From Kribbella monticola (GTDB taxonomy: Bacteria; Actinomycetota; Actinomycetes; Propionibacteriales; Kribbellaceae), in NCBI RefSeq assembly GCF_003261635.1, contig NZ_QFXK01000003.1, positions 1 through 64,000 on the forward strand: 64,000 nt of DNA, read 5' to 3'. The number at the start of each line of letters is the position of its first letter. Within the stretch, counting starts at the first letter, position 1. The translations under genes were made by a program, and so were the position numbers. Of the stretch, positions 1 through 8,095 are shown piece by piece. The notes below the pieces were generated by a model. That model worked only from the letters and a program-made list of their open reading frames with translations. It was not told the DNA's origin and searched no databases.

Positions 1-215
1 GATCCTTTGAACATCAGAAACAAATCAAACTGACTTGAATCAATATTTTCAAAGGAATCCGAACACGAACAACAGACAACCCCACACCCAAAACCCAGAA
101 TAGGTTCGGAGTGGACCAGGATCATCCAATGCCGTGAAACGGGTTAATGCTAAATTTCGGCATTGACTTTCGGCACGCTGTTGAGTTCTCAAGAATCGGA
201 CGCACACCGCGCTGA
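1..215 (-). ncRNA. Probable 16S rRNA operon leader (pre-rRNA)
   Basis: On the minus strand, TTGAGAACTCAACAGCGTG lies near positions 179-197. It closely resembles the antitermination/processing element of actinobacterial rRNA leaders, such as TTGTTTGAGAACTCAATAGTG ahead of the mycobacterial 16S gene. The DNA from there to the left edge is unusually AT-rich for this window and has no credible reading frame. In mycobacteria the element sits roughly 150-200 nt before mature 16S, so the 16S gene should begin just outside the window. The same element also occurs in 16S-23S spacers, but no rRNA lies on the upstream side here, so a leader fits better. I could not identify a convincing -35/-10 pair. 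Confidence 0.55.
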
Positions 216-378
216 CATTCGCGGTGAAGATGCAAATCGAGGTCGGCACCTTGGCCGAACCCTTGCAAAGCACCTCCGGCGCGCTTGCCGCCGTCCCTCT
301 GGTCACACCAGTCCCCCGCGTCGCCGCGGCTGACTTCCACCATGATCCCCCACCGCACAAGTGCCGCGGAGGTGGCAG

Positions 379-408
379 ATGGGCGAGGAGCCGAAGCTCC
401 CCGCCCAT
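379..408 (-). terminator. Hairpin terminator after the serine hydrolase gene
   Basis: An inverted repeat with outer arms ATGGGCG and CGCCCAT, inner arms GGAGC and GCTCC, and a CGAA loop forms a 12-13 bp stem with one mismatch. It lies about 120 bp past the serine hydrolase stop codon and before the rRNA leader, so it probably insulates the two units. There is no U-tract, which is usual in actinobacteria. The rest of 216-525 holds nothing I recognise. Confidence 0.5.
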
Positions 409-525
409 CGAGTACCGCATCGTCCAGCAGACGCCTCTCGGCGAGTGGCCGCTCGTAGCGGCTGAGTGTGAGGCCCGGGGGTCATGTACTGGACGACACC
501 TCACATAACCGAGCCCCTTCGCCGG

Positions 526-1848
526 CTATTCCCGCAGGCAGCGGATCTCCTCGCCGTTCTGTACGAACACCACTCCCCCGTCGTCGAACCGCAACTCCGT
601 GTCGGCCGTCGACGCGCCAAACCGATCCCCCGCCATCGCCCGGAACCGCACCGGCGACTGCCTAGGGAACTTCACGATCAGCTCTGTCCCGGAAGACTCA
701 ACCTCGAAACTCCAGCCCTCCCGCAGCCGGTAGGTCCCGGCCCACCCTGCCAACACCTCGGCATCCGGTACGACTCGCTCACTGACCTCGGCGGGATAGT
801 CCTCCCACCCGTACGCCGCGGCGATACTCACGAAGGCCTTCTCGACCACCCAGCTCCCGTTGTCGCCGTTCGTCATCACCGCCGCGCCTCGCCCGGTGTC
901 CCGATACGCGAGCAGGTGGCACCTGAACCCGGCGTTCGACCCGCTGTGTCCGAAGAGACGGCCACCTTGCCCGAGAAACAGGCCCAGGCCGAGCGCGTCG
1001 AGTCCGCCGATCCGTTCGGACGACGGCACCTGCGGCGTGAGGGTTTCGCGCGCAAGTTCCAGCGACAACGGCGCACCCGCGACACCGTCGTACGAGTTCT
1101 TGACTGCTTGGGCGAAGGTGACGAGGTCGCTCGGCGTGGTCCAGAGGCCGGCCGCGGCGAGTTCGGGGTAGCTGTGCCAGCGTCCCTCGGTGGGTCGGCC
1201 CAAGTCGTCGTGTGCGACGGCGGCCTGGTTGTGCCGGCCCTCGGGGAGCGGCTGGGCGTAGTCGCTGTCGGACATACCGAGTGGGCCGAGCACCAACTCC
1301 TGCATCAGCTGGCGGAACGGCGTACCGGTGACGTCCTCGAGGAGTTGCTGTACGACGAGGGTGCCGCCGCCGGAGTACCGGAATTGGGCGCCGGGCACAG
1401 TGTCGACCCGTACGCCGAAGTTGGTCGCCGGCGGCACGCCGTCGAGGATCTGGCGCAGGCTCGGAAGCTCTTCGCCGTACGGGTATCCGGGGAAGCCGTG
1501 CACGGTGAGGCCGGCGCTGTGGCTGACCAACTGGCGCAGGGTGAGGACTGGCTGCCAATCGCCTGTCGGTGGAACCCGCCACGATTTGAGTCGGCTGTTC
1601 ACGTCCTCGTCGAGGTCGAGCAGGCCTTGGTCGACAAGGCGGAGGGCCGCGAGCACAGCAACGGGTTTGCTGATCGAGCAGGCCTGGAACAACGTCCGCT
1701 CTGTCACCGGATCGCTGCCGCCTGCGTCTACCAGACCGGCGGATCCGCGCTCGACGAACTCGCCGCCCTCGATCACAGCCCAACTGACACCGGGGACCTG
1801 GTACTCCGCGAGATCGGCCTCGATCTCAGCCTTCACCACATTCGTCAC
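526..1848 (-). CDS. Serine hydrolase, beta-lactamase (class C-like) family
   Basis: The 440-residue protein belongs to the class C beta-lactamase/esterase/DD-peptidase superfamily. The SxxK nucleophile motif is Ser58-Ile-Ser-Lys61. The Tyr motif appears as RYSGGG in the middle, and the usual KTG box is replaced by HSGS near residue 318, which is common in family members that are esterases or peptidases rather than drug-hydrolysing lactamases. No signal peptide is visible, so it is probably cytoplasmic. The GTG start is supported by GGGAGG about 9 nt upstream. It appears monocistronic. The substrate cannot be inferred. Confidence 0.85.
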   Translation of the reverse strand: MTNVVKAEIEADLAEYQVPGVSWAVIEGGEFVERGSAGLVDAGGSDPVTERTLFQACSISKPVAVLAALRLVDQGLLDLDEDVNSRLKSWRVPPTGDWQPVLTLRQLVSHSAGLTVHGFPGYPYGEELPSLRQILDGVPPATNFGVRVDTVPGAQFRYSGGGTLVVQQLLEDVTGTPFRQLMQELVLGPLGMSDSDYAQPLPEGRHNQAAVAHDDLGRPTEGRWHSYPELAAAGLWTTPSDLVTFAQAVKNSYDGVAGAPLSLELARETLTPQVPSSERIGGLDALGLGLFLGQGGRLFGHSGSNAGFRCHLLAYRDTGRGAAVMTNGDNGSWVVEKAFVSIAAAYGWEDYPAEVSERVVPDAEVLAGWAGTYRLREGWSFEVESSGTELIVKFPRQSPVRFRAMAGDRFGASTADTELRFDDGGVVFVQNGEEIRCLRE

Positions 1849-1958
1849 GCCGTCGCCTCCCGGTCGGATGGTCGAAGCCTAACCACGGTGGAGGGCCAGC
1901 ACACCGCGGCTGCGGAACCCATGGGCTCCGCAGCCGCACTACCGGTGAATCGAGCGGT

Positions 1959-2180
1959 CTACTTGGACGGTTGCGGTGCCGAGCAGTCGATCTTCGGGTT
2001 CGCACCGATGTAGTTCAGCGGCCCGGCGACGATGGTCACCAAAGTGGTACCCACCTTCGCGCAGGTCGCATCGGAGCCGGCGAAGTAGTTCCGCTGCGCG
2101 GCAGCAGCCAGTCCGATCAGCAACCACAACACGACGATGACTGTGATCACGCGAGAACCAGTCGTAGTGCGAGTGCTCAT
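1959..2180 (-). CDS. Small membrane-anchored hypothetical protein
   Basis: This 73-residue protein has one N-terminal hydrophobic helix (about residues 10-28), then a short extracytoplasmic part with two cysteines and the phrase GPLNYIGANPKIDC. It could be a single-pass membrane protein or a secreted small protein. The start is fixed by a strong ribosome binding site, GGAGGTGGAC, directly before the ATG; a longer frame upstream lacks such a site. I do not recognise a characterised family. Confidence 0.65.
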   Translation of the reverse strand: MSTRTTTGSRVITVIVVLWLLIGLAAAAQRNYFAGSDATCAKVGTTLVTIVAGPLNYIGANPKIDCSAPQPSK

Positions 2181-2332
2181 GTCCACCTCCTGGATACGAC
2201 ACAACCCCGTGTGACCACGAACAGGTGCCCTTCGCTGACTCCGCGAAAACGGTGCGGACCGCTGTCGATTCGCGACGCGCTCGATCGTCAAGCAAGAAAC
2301 GCTCACCAGGAGCGCCGGCGAAGGGAAGCACG

Positions 2333-2656
2333 ATGAGTAAGTACCTGTACCTGTACCGCGGTCCGGCCACCCCGATGGAGGACTTCACCGCGGAGCAGGG
2401 TGAGGAGCAGATGAAGGCGTGGACGGACTGGATGGGCAAGGCCGCCGCCTCGATCGTCGACCAGGGCAACCCCCTTGCACCGCGCGCCTCCGTACGCGAC
2501 GACGGCGGACCGGCCGAGCCCAGCGACCAGAACGGCTACACGATCATCGAGGCCGACGACCTCGACGCCGCACGCGCCCTGCTCGAGGGGCACCCCTTCC
2601 TGTCCGAGGGGAAGGGCCGCTTCGCCGTGGAGATCTTCGAGATCATCCCGATGTAG
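2333..2656 (+). CDS. YCII-related domain protein
   Basis: A 107-residue protein with the compact ferredoxin-like alpha/beta fold of YciI/DGPF proteins: it begins KYLYLYRG, carries a central acidic loop, and ends with GYTIIEADDLDAA and a FAVEIFEI strand. Such proteins often occur beside SigJ-type sigma factors and have no established enzymatic role in most cases. The ATG was chosen because the homologous fold begins there and GGGAAG precedes it; the frame open upstream is unlikely to be coding. The next gene converges on it 4 bp away. Confidence 0.8.
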   Translation: MSKYLYLYRGPATPMEDFTAEQGEEQMKAWTDWMGKAAASIVDQGNPLAPRASVRDDGGPAEPSDQNGYTIIEADDLDAARALLEGHPFLSEGKGRFAVEIFEIIPM

Positions 2657-2660
2657 CAGC

Positions 2661-2870
2661 TCAGACCTCGGCGAACTCGTAGTACGGCTTGATCTGGGTG
2701 TTGACGAAGTTGCCGATGCTCGAGGCCGCCAGCAGACCGGCGTACGTCGGCTGCGGCACGTCGAAGTACTGATAGACGCTGCCGTTGACGAACTCGATCT
2801 CCAGCGTTCGGCTGGACATGCTGTAGCCGACTGATCGCACGCTTGCGGAATCCACCGGTCGCCGCCTCAT
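2661..2870 (-). CDS. KTSC domain protein
   Basis: This 69-residue protein matches the KTSC family throughout: an N-terminal S-x-x-IRSVGY-like segment, the strand TLEIEFVNGSVYQYFDVP, then GLLAASSIGNFVN. KTSC is named for its lysyl-tRNA synthetase-associated context and is often found alone as a small protein of unknown function. The length is typical for a stand-alone copy. It converges with the YCII protein gene. Confidence 0.82.
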   Translation of the reverse strand: MRRRPVDSASVRSVGYSMSSRTLEIEFVNGSVYQYFDVPQPTYAGLLAASSIGNFVNTQIKPYYEFAEV

Positions 2871-2902
2871 GGAGCAACCCTTTCATCACCGCCACCAGCA
2901 AG

Positions 2903-3077
2903 CCGTACTACGCGTGCCGCGCAGCAGCCTCCGTACTACGCGTGCCGCGCGGCTGCCTGTGTCGGGAGTTGGCCGGGGCACGAGGCGCGACGCGTGCCCC
3001 GGCTCCGTACTACGCGTGCCGCGCGCCCGCCTGCGTTGGGAGCTCGCCCGGAGACGAGGCGCGAGGCGTCACCGGCT
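2903..3077. repeat. Tandem duplication with three CCGTACTACGCGTGCCGCGC copies
   Basis: The 20-mer CCGTACTACGCGTGCCGCGC occurs at 2903-2922, 2931-2950 and 3005-3024. The last two head imperfect units of about 74 bp (2931-3004 and 3005-3077), which share GGGAG, CGAGGCGCGA and a CCGGCT end. The second unit is the C-terminal coding end of the minus-strand XRE-type gene. The first is a degenerate copy downstream of its stop codon, encoding a similar ELPTQA-ARHA tail in one frame. Confidence 0.8.
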
Positions 3078-3399
3078 CGGCGGCCATTCGGGCGAGCACC
3101 CGGGTCAGGTCGCCGACGGCGGTGTGGAGTTGGCTGAGCAGTGACTCGTCGAGAGCGGGCCGGCTCTCGACGCCGAGGTTCGCGATGAAGCGGGCATGGG
3201 TCTCCTTGGTGGCAAGGTTGAGCGTGGTGTCGAGCGCCTCCTGGAGCTGTGGACTCGGCACCATCTCTGGCCGCTCCCGCCACTTCGCGATCGTCCGTGG
3301 GGCGACGCCCAGGTGCTCGGCGAAAGCTTCGTTGGTCAGGCGCATGGCGGTGCGCAACGCGTGCGCATGCCTACCGGTCCACTGGTCGATGATTGTCAT
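3010..3399 (-). CDS. Helix-turn-helix (XRE-type) regulator
   Basis: A 129-residue protein with an N-terminal helix-turn-helix. Residues of the type WTGRHAHALRTAMRL, then AFAEHLGVAPRTIAKW form the paired helices of an XRE/Cro-like DNA-binding domain, as in many Streptomyces and Kribbella small regulators. The C-terminal half is helical with no recognised domain and may mediate dimerisation. AGGAGCGAGCCG precedes the chosen ATG; a longer frame upstream is possible but lacks such a site. The coding 3' end falls in a tandem duplication, so the last 15 or so residues may be evolutionarily recent. Targets are unknown. Confidence 0.72.
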   Translation of the reverse strand: MTIIDQWTGRHAHALRTAMRLTNEAFAEHLGVAPRTIAKWRERPEMVPSPQLQEALDTTLNLATKETHARFIANLGVESRPALDESLLSQLHTAVGDLTRVLARMAAEPVTPRASSPGELPTQAGARHA

Positions 3400-3538
3400 C
3401 GGCTCGCTCCTCGCGATCTCGATCACTCCTTGCAATCAGGTTACGTCGATCGAGTGACGATTTGGGGCCTGTTCAGTGCCCTGTGGATACAGCTTCAGTT
3501 CATGGTCCGGGCAGGCGAGCGAGCGTTGACTGTCCGGC

Positions 3539-3823
3539 ATGGACAAGATCAGCGGTAGACCGGCAGAGCTCCTGCGGCGACGCCATCTCAAGGTGGCGAC
3601 CGCGGCCGGACCACGTCGCTTCGAACTGGTCCGGCACACCGACGTCTCCGGCGTGAGCGGTACCGGTGTCGTCGCCGAAGGTGTCGAGTGGTCCGACGGC
3701 ACAGTCACCCTGCACTGGGGCGGCCGCTACCCCACCACCACCGTCTGGCAGGACGGCATCGACGCCCTCCTCACCATCCACGGCCACCAAGGCGCCACCA
3801 CCATCCGCTGGCTCGACACCTGA
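3539..3823 (+). CDS. Small hypothetical protein
   Basis: A 94-residue protein of the type LLRRRHLKVATAAGPRRFELVRHTDVSG. It continues with a valine-rich strand (GVVAEGVEWSDG), TVTLHWGGRYPTT, and a closing DALLTIHGHQG segment. Its composition and regular beta-strand pattern look genuinely coding, and I believe similar proteins are widespread in actinobacteria, but I do not know a function. It lies alone between the XRE-type regulator (divergent) and the caspase-like gene (convergent). Confidence 0.68.
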   Translation: MDKISGRPAELLRRRHLKVATAAGPRRFELVRHTDVSGVSGTGVVAEGVEWSDGTVTLHWGGRYPTTTVWQDGIDALLTIHGHQGATTIRWLDT

Positions 3824-3998
3824 TCCGGTAGGGCCGGCGCCCAACCCCCTGCACGGCCGCCGGCCCTACCTCCCCCTCGGTACGTTGAAACGCGCCCGTC
3901 AGCCGGCTGGATGTCGACGTGCGACCGAAGGCGGTATGGCGCCACAGAACCCGCGCCGGCTGCAGACTGGCGCGGCGTCCGGCCTTCCAGATGTGACG

Positions 3999-4628
3999 TC
4001 AGCCGGCTAGGGAGCGGAGGGCTCTTCGGCTGGGGGTCAGGGTTACTGGTTTGTAGGGGCAGCGGGCGTCGGTGAGGGTTTCGTAGGCGCGGATGGCGCG
4101 TTGGGCGGCGTCCCAGCCTTGCTCGGCGGGGCTCTTGCCGCGGCCGCGGTTGCGGATCAGGGCGCCGTAGAAGGCGGAGCAGAAGACGGTCGCTTCGTAC
4201 CAGCCGATCACTGTGCTGGTGCCGATGTAGGTGATGTCGTCCTGTAGGCAGTCGCGGATCGCTCGTTGCCACTTGCCGATGCCGGTCTTGCAGCCGTCGG
4301 CGATGACGACGCCGCTGGCGATACCCCACTGGCGATCCAGGAACCAGTCGGCCAGGGCGGTCAGCGAGACCTGGGTCTCGCCGTCGGTGCTCAGGAACGA
4401 CGGCTCCTCGCTGTGGTCACCGTGCGCCATCACGTGCAGCACCGACGACGGAGTGGTCAGGGCTGAGAACGCCGTCTCATGATCCCGGGTGCGGACGAAG
4501 TTGACGTCGATCACGGGCCGGTTCCAGCCGGCGTTGATATTGCTGGTGATGCCCTGGACGAACGTCATCGAGGCGTCGAACGAACTGTCCAGCCCCAGGT
4601 CTACCAGTGTGATCAGACGGTTCTTCAT
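3999..4628 (-). CDS. Caspase-like (clan CD) protein, stand-alone
   Basis: A 209-residue protein with the signature of caspase-like folds. A hydrophobic strand ends in HVMAHGDH, with candidate catalytic His69. A second strand, GVVIADGCKTG, carries candidate Cys113, so the His-Cys spacing is about 44 residues. Both patterns match CHAT/caspase proteins (hhhxHG and hhhxxC). There is no extra domain, so partner or substrate recognition must come from the same small protein or another gene. The start was set at ATG 4628, behind AAGGGGTGGGCG; a longer open frame is less likely. A second caspase-like protein with similar spacing is encoded at 25989-26675. Protease activity is inferred, not shown. Confidence 0.65.
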   Translation of the reverse strand: MKNRLITLVDLGLDSSFDASMTFVQGITSNINAGWNRPVIDVNFVRTRDHETAFSALTTPSSVLHVMAHGDHSEEPSFLSTDGETQVSLTALADWFLDRQWGIASGVVIADGCKTGIGKWQRAIRDCLQDDITYIGTSTVIGWYEATVFCSAFYGALIRNRGRGKSPAEQGWDAAQRAIRAYETLTDARCPYKPVTLTPSRRALRSLAG

Positions 4629-4953
4629 CGCCCACCCCTTCACCAGCCGACCCCCGCCTCCGAGGGTCCCGGAAACCATCATGACCCAGCCCGTCGACAG
4701 TTTCCGCCCGAGGTCCACATACCGTTGCAGACATGGAAAAACGCCCGCTCAGACCATCACCCTGAGCAACCGAACGACCATGCCCGGGGCTCGGTCTGGG
4801 TACCTCACCGGCAACGAGGAAGCAACCCTCTTCGCCCTCGGCGGAACAGGCGCAGCCCCCGCCGACTCAGAGCGCTCCGGCCGCTAGCCAGTACTGCGTG
4901 ACGCTGTCGCCGGGGTGGTTGCTGTAGCTCTGCAGCGAGGGCTGGACGCGCTG
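4629..4953. other. Intergenic region without a recognised gene
   Basis: About 325 bp between the caspase-like gene and the nrdJ terminator. One plus-strand frame reads GYLTGNEEATLFALGGTG before a stop at 4887 and looks weakly protein-like, but it has no start with a ribosome binding site and no family resemblance. It could be a decayed gene remnant or chance. Confidence 0.3.
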
Positions 4954-4989
4954 CGGCCCCCGGGGGATGTGGGAAGTTCCCGGGGGCCG
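4954..4989 (-). terminator. Hairpin terminator downstream of nrdJ
   Basis: Inverted repeat with arms CGGCCCCCGGG (4954-4964) and CCCGGGGGCCG (4979-4989). It lies 20 bp after the nrdJ stop codon, and there is no U-tract. Confidence 0.65.
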
Positions 4990-5008
4990 TGGCGCTATCA
5001 ACTAGGGG

Positions 5009-7888
5009 TCAGCTGCAGCCGGAGGTGCTGCCGCAGCCTTCGCAGACGTAGCAGGAGCCGGACGGGCGCATCTTGGTGCCGCAGGTGAAGCACAGGGGTG
5101 CGTCGACCGAGGTACCGGTGATGAGCTCGAACATCTCTGCTGTGGTGCGGACCTCGGAGGTGTCGAGGACCTTGGCGCCGGCTTCTTCGACCGCAGGCTT
5201 CTCTGCGACCGGCTCGACGGCCTTCAGTGACTCGGCCTCCGAGACCTCTACCGGGGCTTCGTACGAACCGGTGTCGAGTTGACGGGAGCGCTCGTCGGCC
5301 GAATAGATGCCCAGCGCCGCCCGGTCCTCGAACGGCAGGTAGTCCAGCGCCAGCCGGCGGAAGATGTAGTCCATGATCGACTGCGCCATCCGCACGTCCG
5401 GGTCGTCGGTCAGACCGGCCGGCTCGAACTTCAGGTTGGTGAACTTCTGGACGTACGTCTCCAGCGGCACACCGTGCTGCAGGGCGATCGAGATCGCGAT
5501 CGAGAAGGCGTCCATCACCCCGGCCAGGGTCGAACCCTGCTTGCCCATCTTCAGGAAGACCTCGCCCAGACCGTCGTCCGGGTACGACCCGGCGGTCATG
5601 TAGCCCTCGGCGCCACCGACGCTGAACGACGTGGTCCGCGACGGCCGCGACTTCGGCAGGCGCTTGCGGGTCGGCCGGTACTCGATGACCTTCTCGACGA
5701 CCGGCTCCGCGGCGGCCGCGTCGGCAGCGGCGCTGGCCTTGGCGGACTTGGAGTCCGACAGCGGCTGGCCGACCTTGCAGTTGTCGCGGTAGACGGCCAG
5801 TGCCTTGAGGCCGAGCTTCCAGCCCTGGAAGTACACGTCGGCGATCTCCTCGACGGTCGCCGTCTCCGGCAGGTTGACCGTCTTCGAGATGGCACCGGAC
5901 AGGAACGGCTGCGCGGCCGCCATCATCCGGACGTGGCCCATCGGCTTGATCGAGCGCTCGCCCATCGCGGTGTCGAAGATCTCGTAGTGCTCGGTCTTCA
6001 GCCCCGGCGCGTCGACGACGTGACCGTGCTCGGAGATGTACTCGACGATCGCCTCGATCGTCTCCTCGGTGTACCCGTGCTTGCGGAGCGCCCGCGGCAC
6101 CGTCTGGTTGACGATCTGCATCGAGCCGCCGCCGACCAGCTTCTTGAACTTGACCAGCGAGAAGTCCGGCTCGATCCCGGTCGTGTCGCAGTCCATCATG
6201 AAGCCGATCGTGCCGGTCGGTGCGAGCACCGAGGCCTGCGCGTTCCGCCAGCCGTTCTTCGCACCGACCTTCAGTACCGCGTCCCAGGCTGCCGTGGCGT
6301 GCTTGTGGACGTCCTTGTCGATGTCGTCGAGGGTCCGGATCGCGTCGTTGGCCGCGGCGTGCTTGCGCATCACCCGGGCGTGCGCTTCCTTGTTCCGCTC
6401 GAAGCCGTCGTACGGGCCGACGACGCCGGCCAGCTCGGCCGACCGCTTGTACGACGTACCGGTCATCAGCGAGGTGATAGCGCCCGCCAGTGCGCGACCA
6501 CCGTCGGAGTCGTAGGCGTGGCCGGTCGCCATCAGCAGTGCGCCGAGGTTGGCGTAGCCGATGCCGAGCTGGCGGTAGGCGCGGGTGGTCTCGCCGATCG
6601 CCTCGGTCGGGAAGTCCGCGAAGCAGATCGAGATGTCCATCGCGGTGATGATCAGCTCGACGGCCTTGACGAAGTTCTCCGAGTCGAAGGTGTCGTCGTC
6701 CTTGAGGAACTTCATCAGGTTCAGCGACGCGAGGTTGCAGGACGAGTTGTCCAGGTGCATGTACTCCGAGCAGGGGTTGGACGCGGTGATCCGGCCCGTC
6801 TCCGGCGTCGTGTGCCAGTCGTTGATGGTGTCGTCGTACTGCAGACCGGGGTCGGCGCAGGCCCAGGCGGCGTGGCTGATCTTGTCGAACAGCTCGCGGG
6901 CGTCGACGGTCTCGATGATCGAGTTGTCGATCCGGGCCCGCAGGCCGAACTCGCCCTTCTCCTCCACCGCACGCATGAACTCGTCCGTCACGCGGACGGA
7001 GTTGTTCGCGTTCTGGTACTGCACGGAGGTGATGTCGCGGCCGCCGAGGTCCATGTCGTACCCGGCGTCGCGGAGGACGCGGATCTTGTCCTCCTCGCGC
7101 ATCTTGGTCTCGACGAACTCCTCGATGTCGGGGTGGTCGACGTCCAGCACGACCATCTTGGCCGCGCGCCGGGTGGCGCCGCCGGACTTGATGGTTCCGG
7201 CCGACGCGTCCGCGCCGCGCATGAAGCTGACCGGGCCGGACGCCGTACCGCCGGAGGACTGCAGCAGCTCCTTCGAGGACCGGATCCGGGACAGGTTCAG
7301 ACCGGCACCGGAGCCGCCCTTGAAGATCAGGCCCTCCTCCTTGTACCAGTTCAGGATCGAGTCCATCGAGTCGTCGACGGCGAGGATGAAGCAGGCCGAC
7401 ACCTGCTGCGGCGACGTCGTACCGACGTTGAACCAGACCGGCGAGTTGAAGCTGAAGTACTGGTGCAGCAGCATCCAGGTCAGCTCGTGCTCGAAGATCT
7501 CGGCGTCGGCGGGCGTCGCGAAGTACCCGTGCTCCTCGCCGGCCTTGCGGTAGGTCTTGACCACCCGGTCGAGCAGCTGCTTGAGGCTCCACTCGCGGTT
7601 GTCGTGACCGACGGCGCCGCGGAAGTACTTGGTGGTGACGATGGTCGAGGCGTTCACGGACCAGTAGTCCGGGTACTCCACTCCGCGCTGCTCGAAGACG
7701 GTCTCACCCGTCTTCCAGTTCTGCTGCACGACGTCGCGACGCTCCCACGTCACCTCGTCGTACGGGTGGACGCCCTCGGTCGTGAAGATGCGCTCGATGG
7801 TGAGTCCCGCGGGGACGTTCTTGCCCCTGCGGAACCCGGCCGTCGACCTCTTGGTCGACCCCGAATGGCCGGTCACCGTCTCTGTCAT
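5009..7888 (-). CDS. nrdJ: Vitamin B12-dependent ribonucleotide reductase, class II
   Basis: A 959-residue adenosylcobalamin-dependent reductase that converts ribonucleotides to deoxyribonucleotides in the cytoplasm. The catalytic core includes NPC373SEY and, 11 residues later, SSC384NLASLNL, the class II substrate-site region. Another core segment is GTIGFMMDCDTTGIEPDFSL. The C-terminus ends in a cysteine-rich zinc-ribbon-like tail (CFTCGTKMRPSG, CYVCEGCG), typical of actinobacterial NrdJ, which probably carries the shuttle cysteines. The ATG start is clear. nrdR lies upstream on the same strand, so the two probably share a transcript under NrdR control. The roughly 200-bp spacer between them is made of degenerate 17-bp repeats. 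Confidence 0.97.
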   Translation of the reverse strand: MTETVTGHSGSTKRSTAGFRRGKNVPAGLTIERIFTTEGVHPYDEVTWERRDVVQQNWKTGETVFEQRGVEYPDYWSVNASTIVTTKYFRGAVGHDNREWSLKQLLDRVVKTYRKAGEEHGYFATPADAEIFEHELTWMLLHQYFSFNSPVWFNVGTTSPQQVSACFILAVDDSMDSILNWYKEEGLIFKGGSGAGLNLSRIRSSKELLQSSGGTASGPVSFMRGADASAGTIKSGGATRRAAKMVVLDVDHPDIEEFVETKMREEDKIRVLRDAGYDMDLGGRDITSVQYQNANNSVRVTDEFMRAVEEKGEFGLRARIDNSIIETVDARELFDKISHAAWACADPGLQYDDTINDWHTTPETGRITASNPCSEYMHLDNSSCNLASLNLMKFLKDDDTFDSENFVKAVELIITAMDISICFADFPTEAIGETTRAYRQLGIGYANLGALLMATGHAYDSDGGRALAGAITSLMTGTSYKRSAELAGVVGPYDGFERNKEAHARVMRKHAAANDAIRTLDDIDKDVHKHATAAWDAVLKVGAKNGWRNAQASVLAPTGTIGFMMDCDTTGIEPDFSLVKFKKLVGGGSMQIVNQTVPRALRKHGYTEETIEAIVEYISEHGHVVDAPGLKTEHYEIFDTAMGERSIKPMGHVRMMAAAQPFLSGAISKTVNLPETATVEEIADVYFQGWKLGLKALAVYRDNCKVGQPLSDSKSAKASAAADAAAAEPVVEKVIEYRPTRKRLPKSRPSRTTSFSVGGAEGYMTAGSYPDDGLGEVFLKMGKQGSTLAGVMDAFSIAISIALQHGVPLETYVQKFTNLKFEPAGLTDDPDVRMAQSIMDYIFRRLALDYLPFEDRAALGIYSADERSRQLDTGSYEAPVEVSEAESLKAVEPVAEKPAVEEAGAKVLDTSEVRTTAEMFELITGTSVDAPLCFTCGTKMRPSGSCYVCEGCGSTSGCS

Positions 7889-7947
7889 GGTTGCTCCTCG
7901 CCCTGTGTCTGCGGTCTGTCGGGACCGCCCCGTTGAGTCCTGCGCGT

Positions 7948-8085
7948 ACTTCGCCCTGCCTGCACTGCGTCCTGCCCTGTACTGCGTGTTGCTGTATCAC
8001 GTGGTGTTGCGTACTGCTTGTCGTCCCGTACTACGTGTCGCTCTGTACCGCCTACTGCTCTGTACTGCGTCCTGCCGGTCGTGCG
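7948..8085. repeat. Degenerate 17-bp tandem repeats in the nrdR-nrdJ spacer
   Basis: About eight head-to-tail units, such as CACTGCGTCCTGCCCTG, TACTGCTTGTCGTCCCG, TACTACGTGTCGCTCTG and TACCGCCTACTGCTCTG, each 15-17 bp, mostly beginning TACTGCGT. They fill nearly the whole gap between the nrdR stop and the nrdJ start. I see no credible gene, riboswitch or terminator here. Confidence 0.75.
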
Positions 8086-8095
8086 GATCCCCGAT

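Noticed and set aside
484-2013. Plus-strand frame opposite the serine hydrolase
   Set aside because: The minus strand carries intact SxxK and other hydrolase motifs; the plus frame has none.
5279-7936. Very long open frame opposite nrdJ on the plus strand
   Set aside because: It mirrors nrdJ codon structure; composition (Arg, Val, Gly, Leu, His-rich) and lack of any family show it is an antisense shadow.
7948-8085. Cobalamin riboswitch ahead of nrdJ
   Set aside because: A B12 riboswitch would be plausible for a B12 enzyme's regulon, but no B12-box-like sequence is seen; the DNA is tandem repeats.
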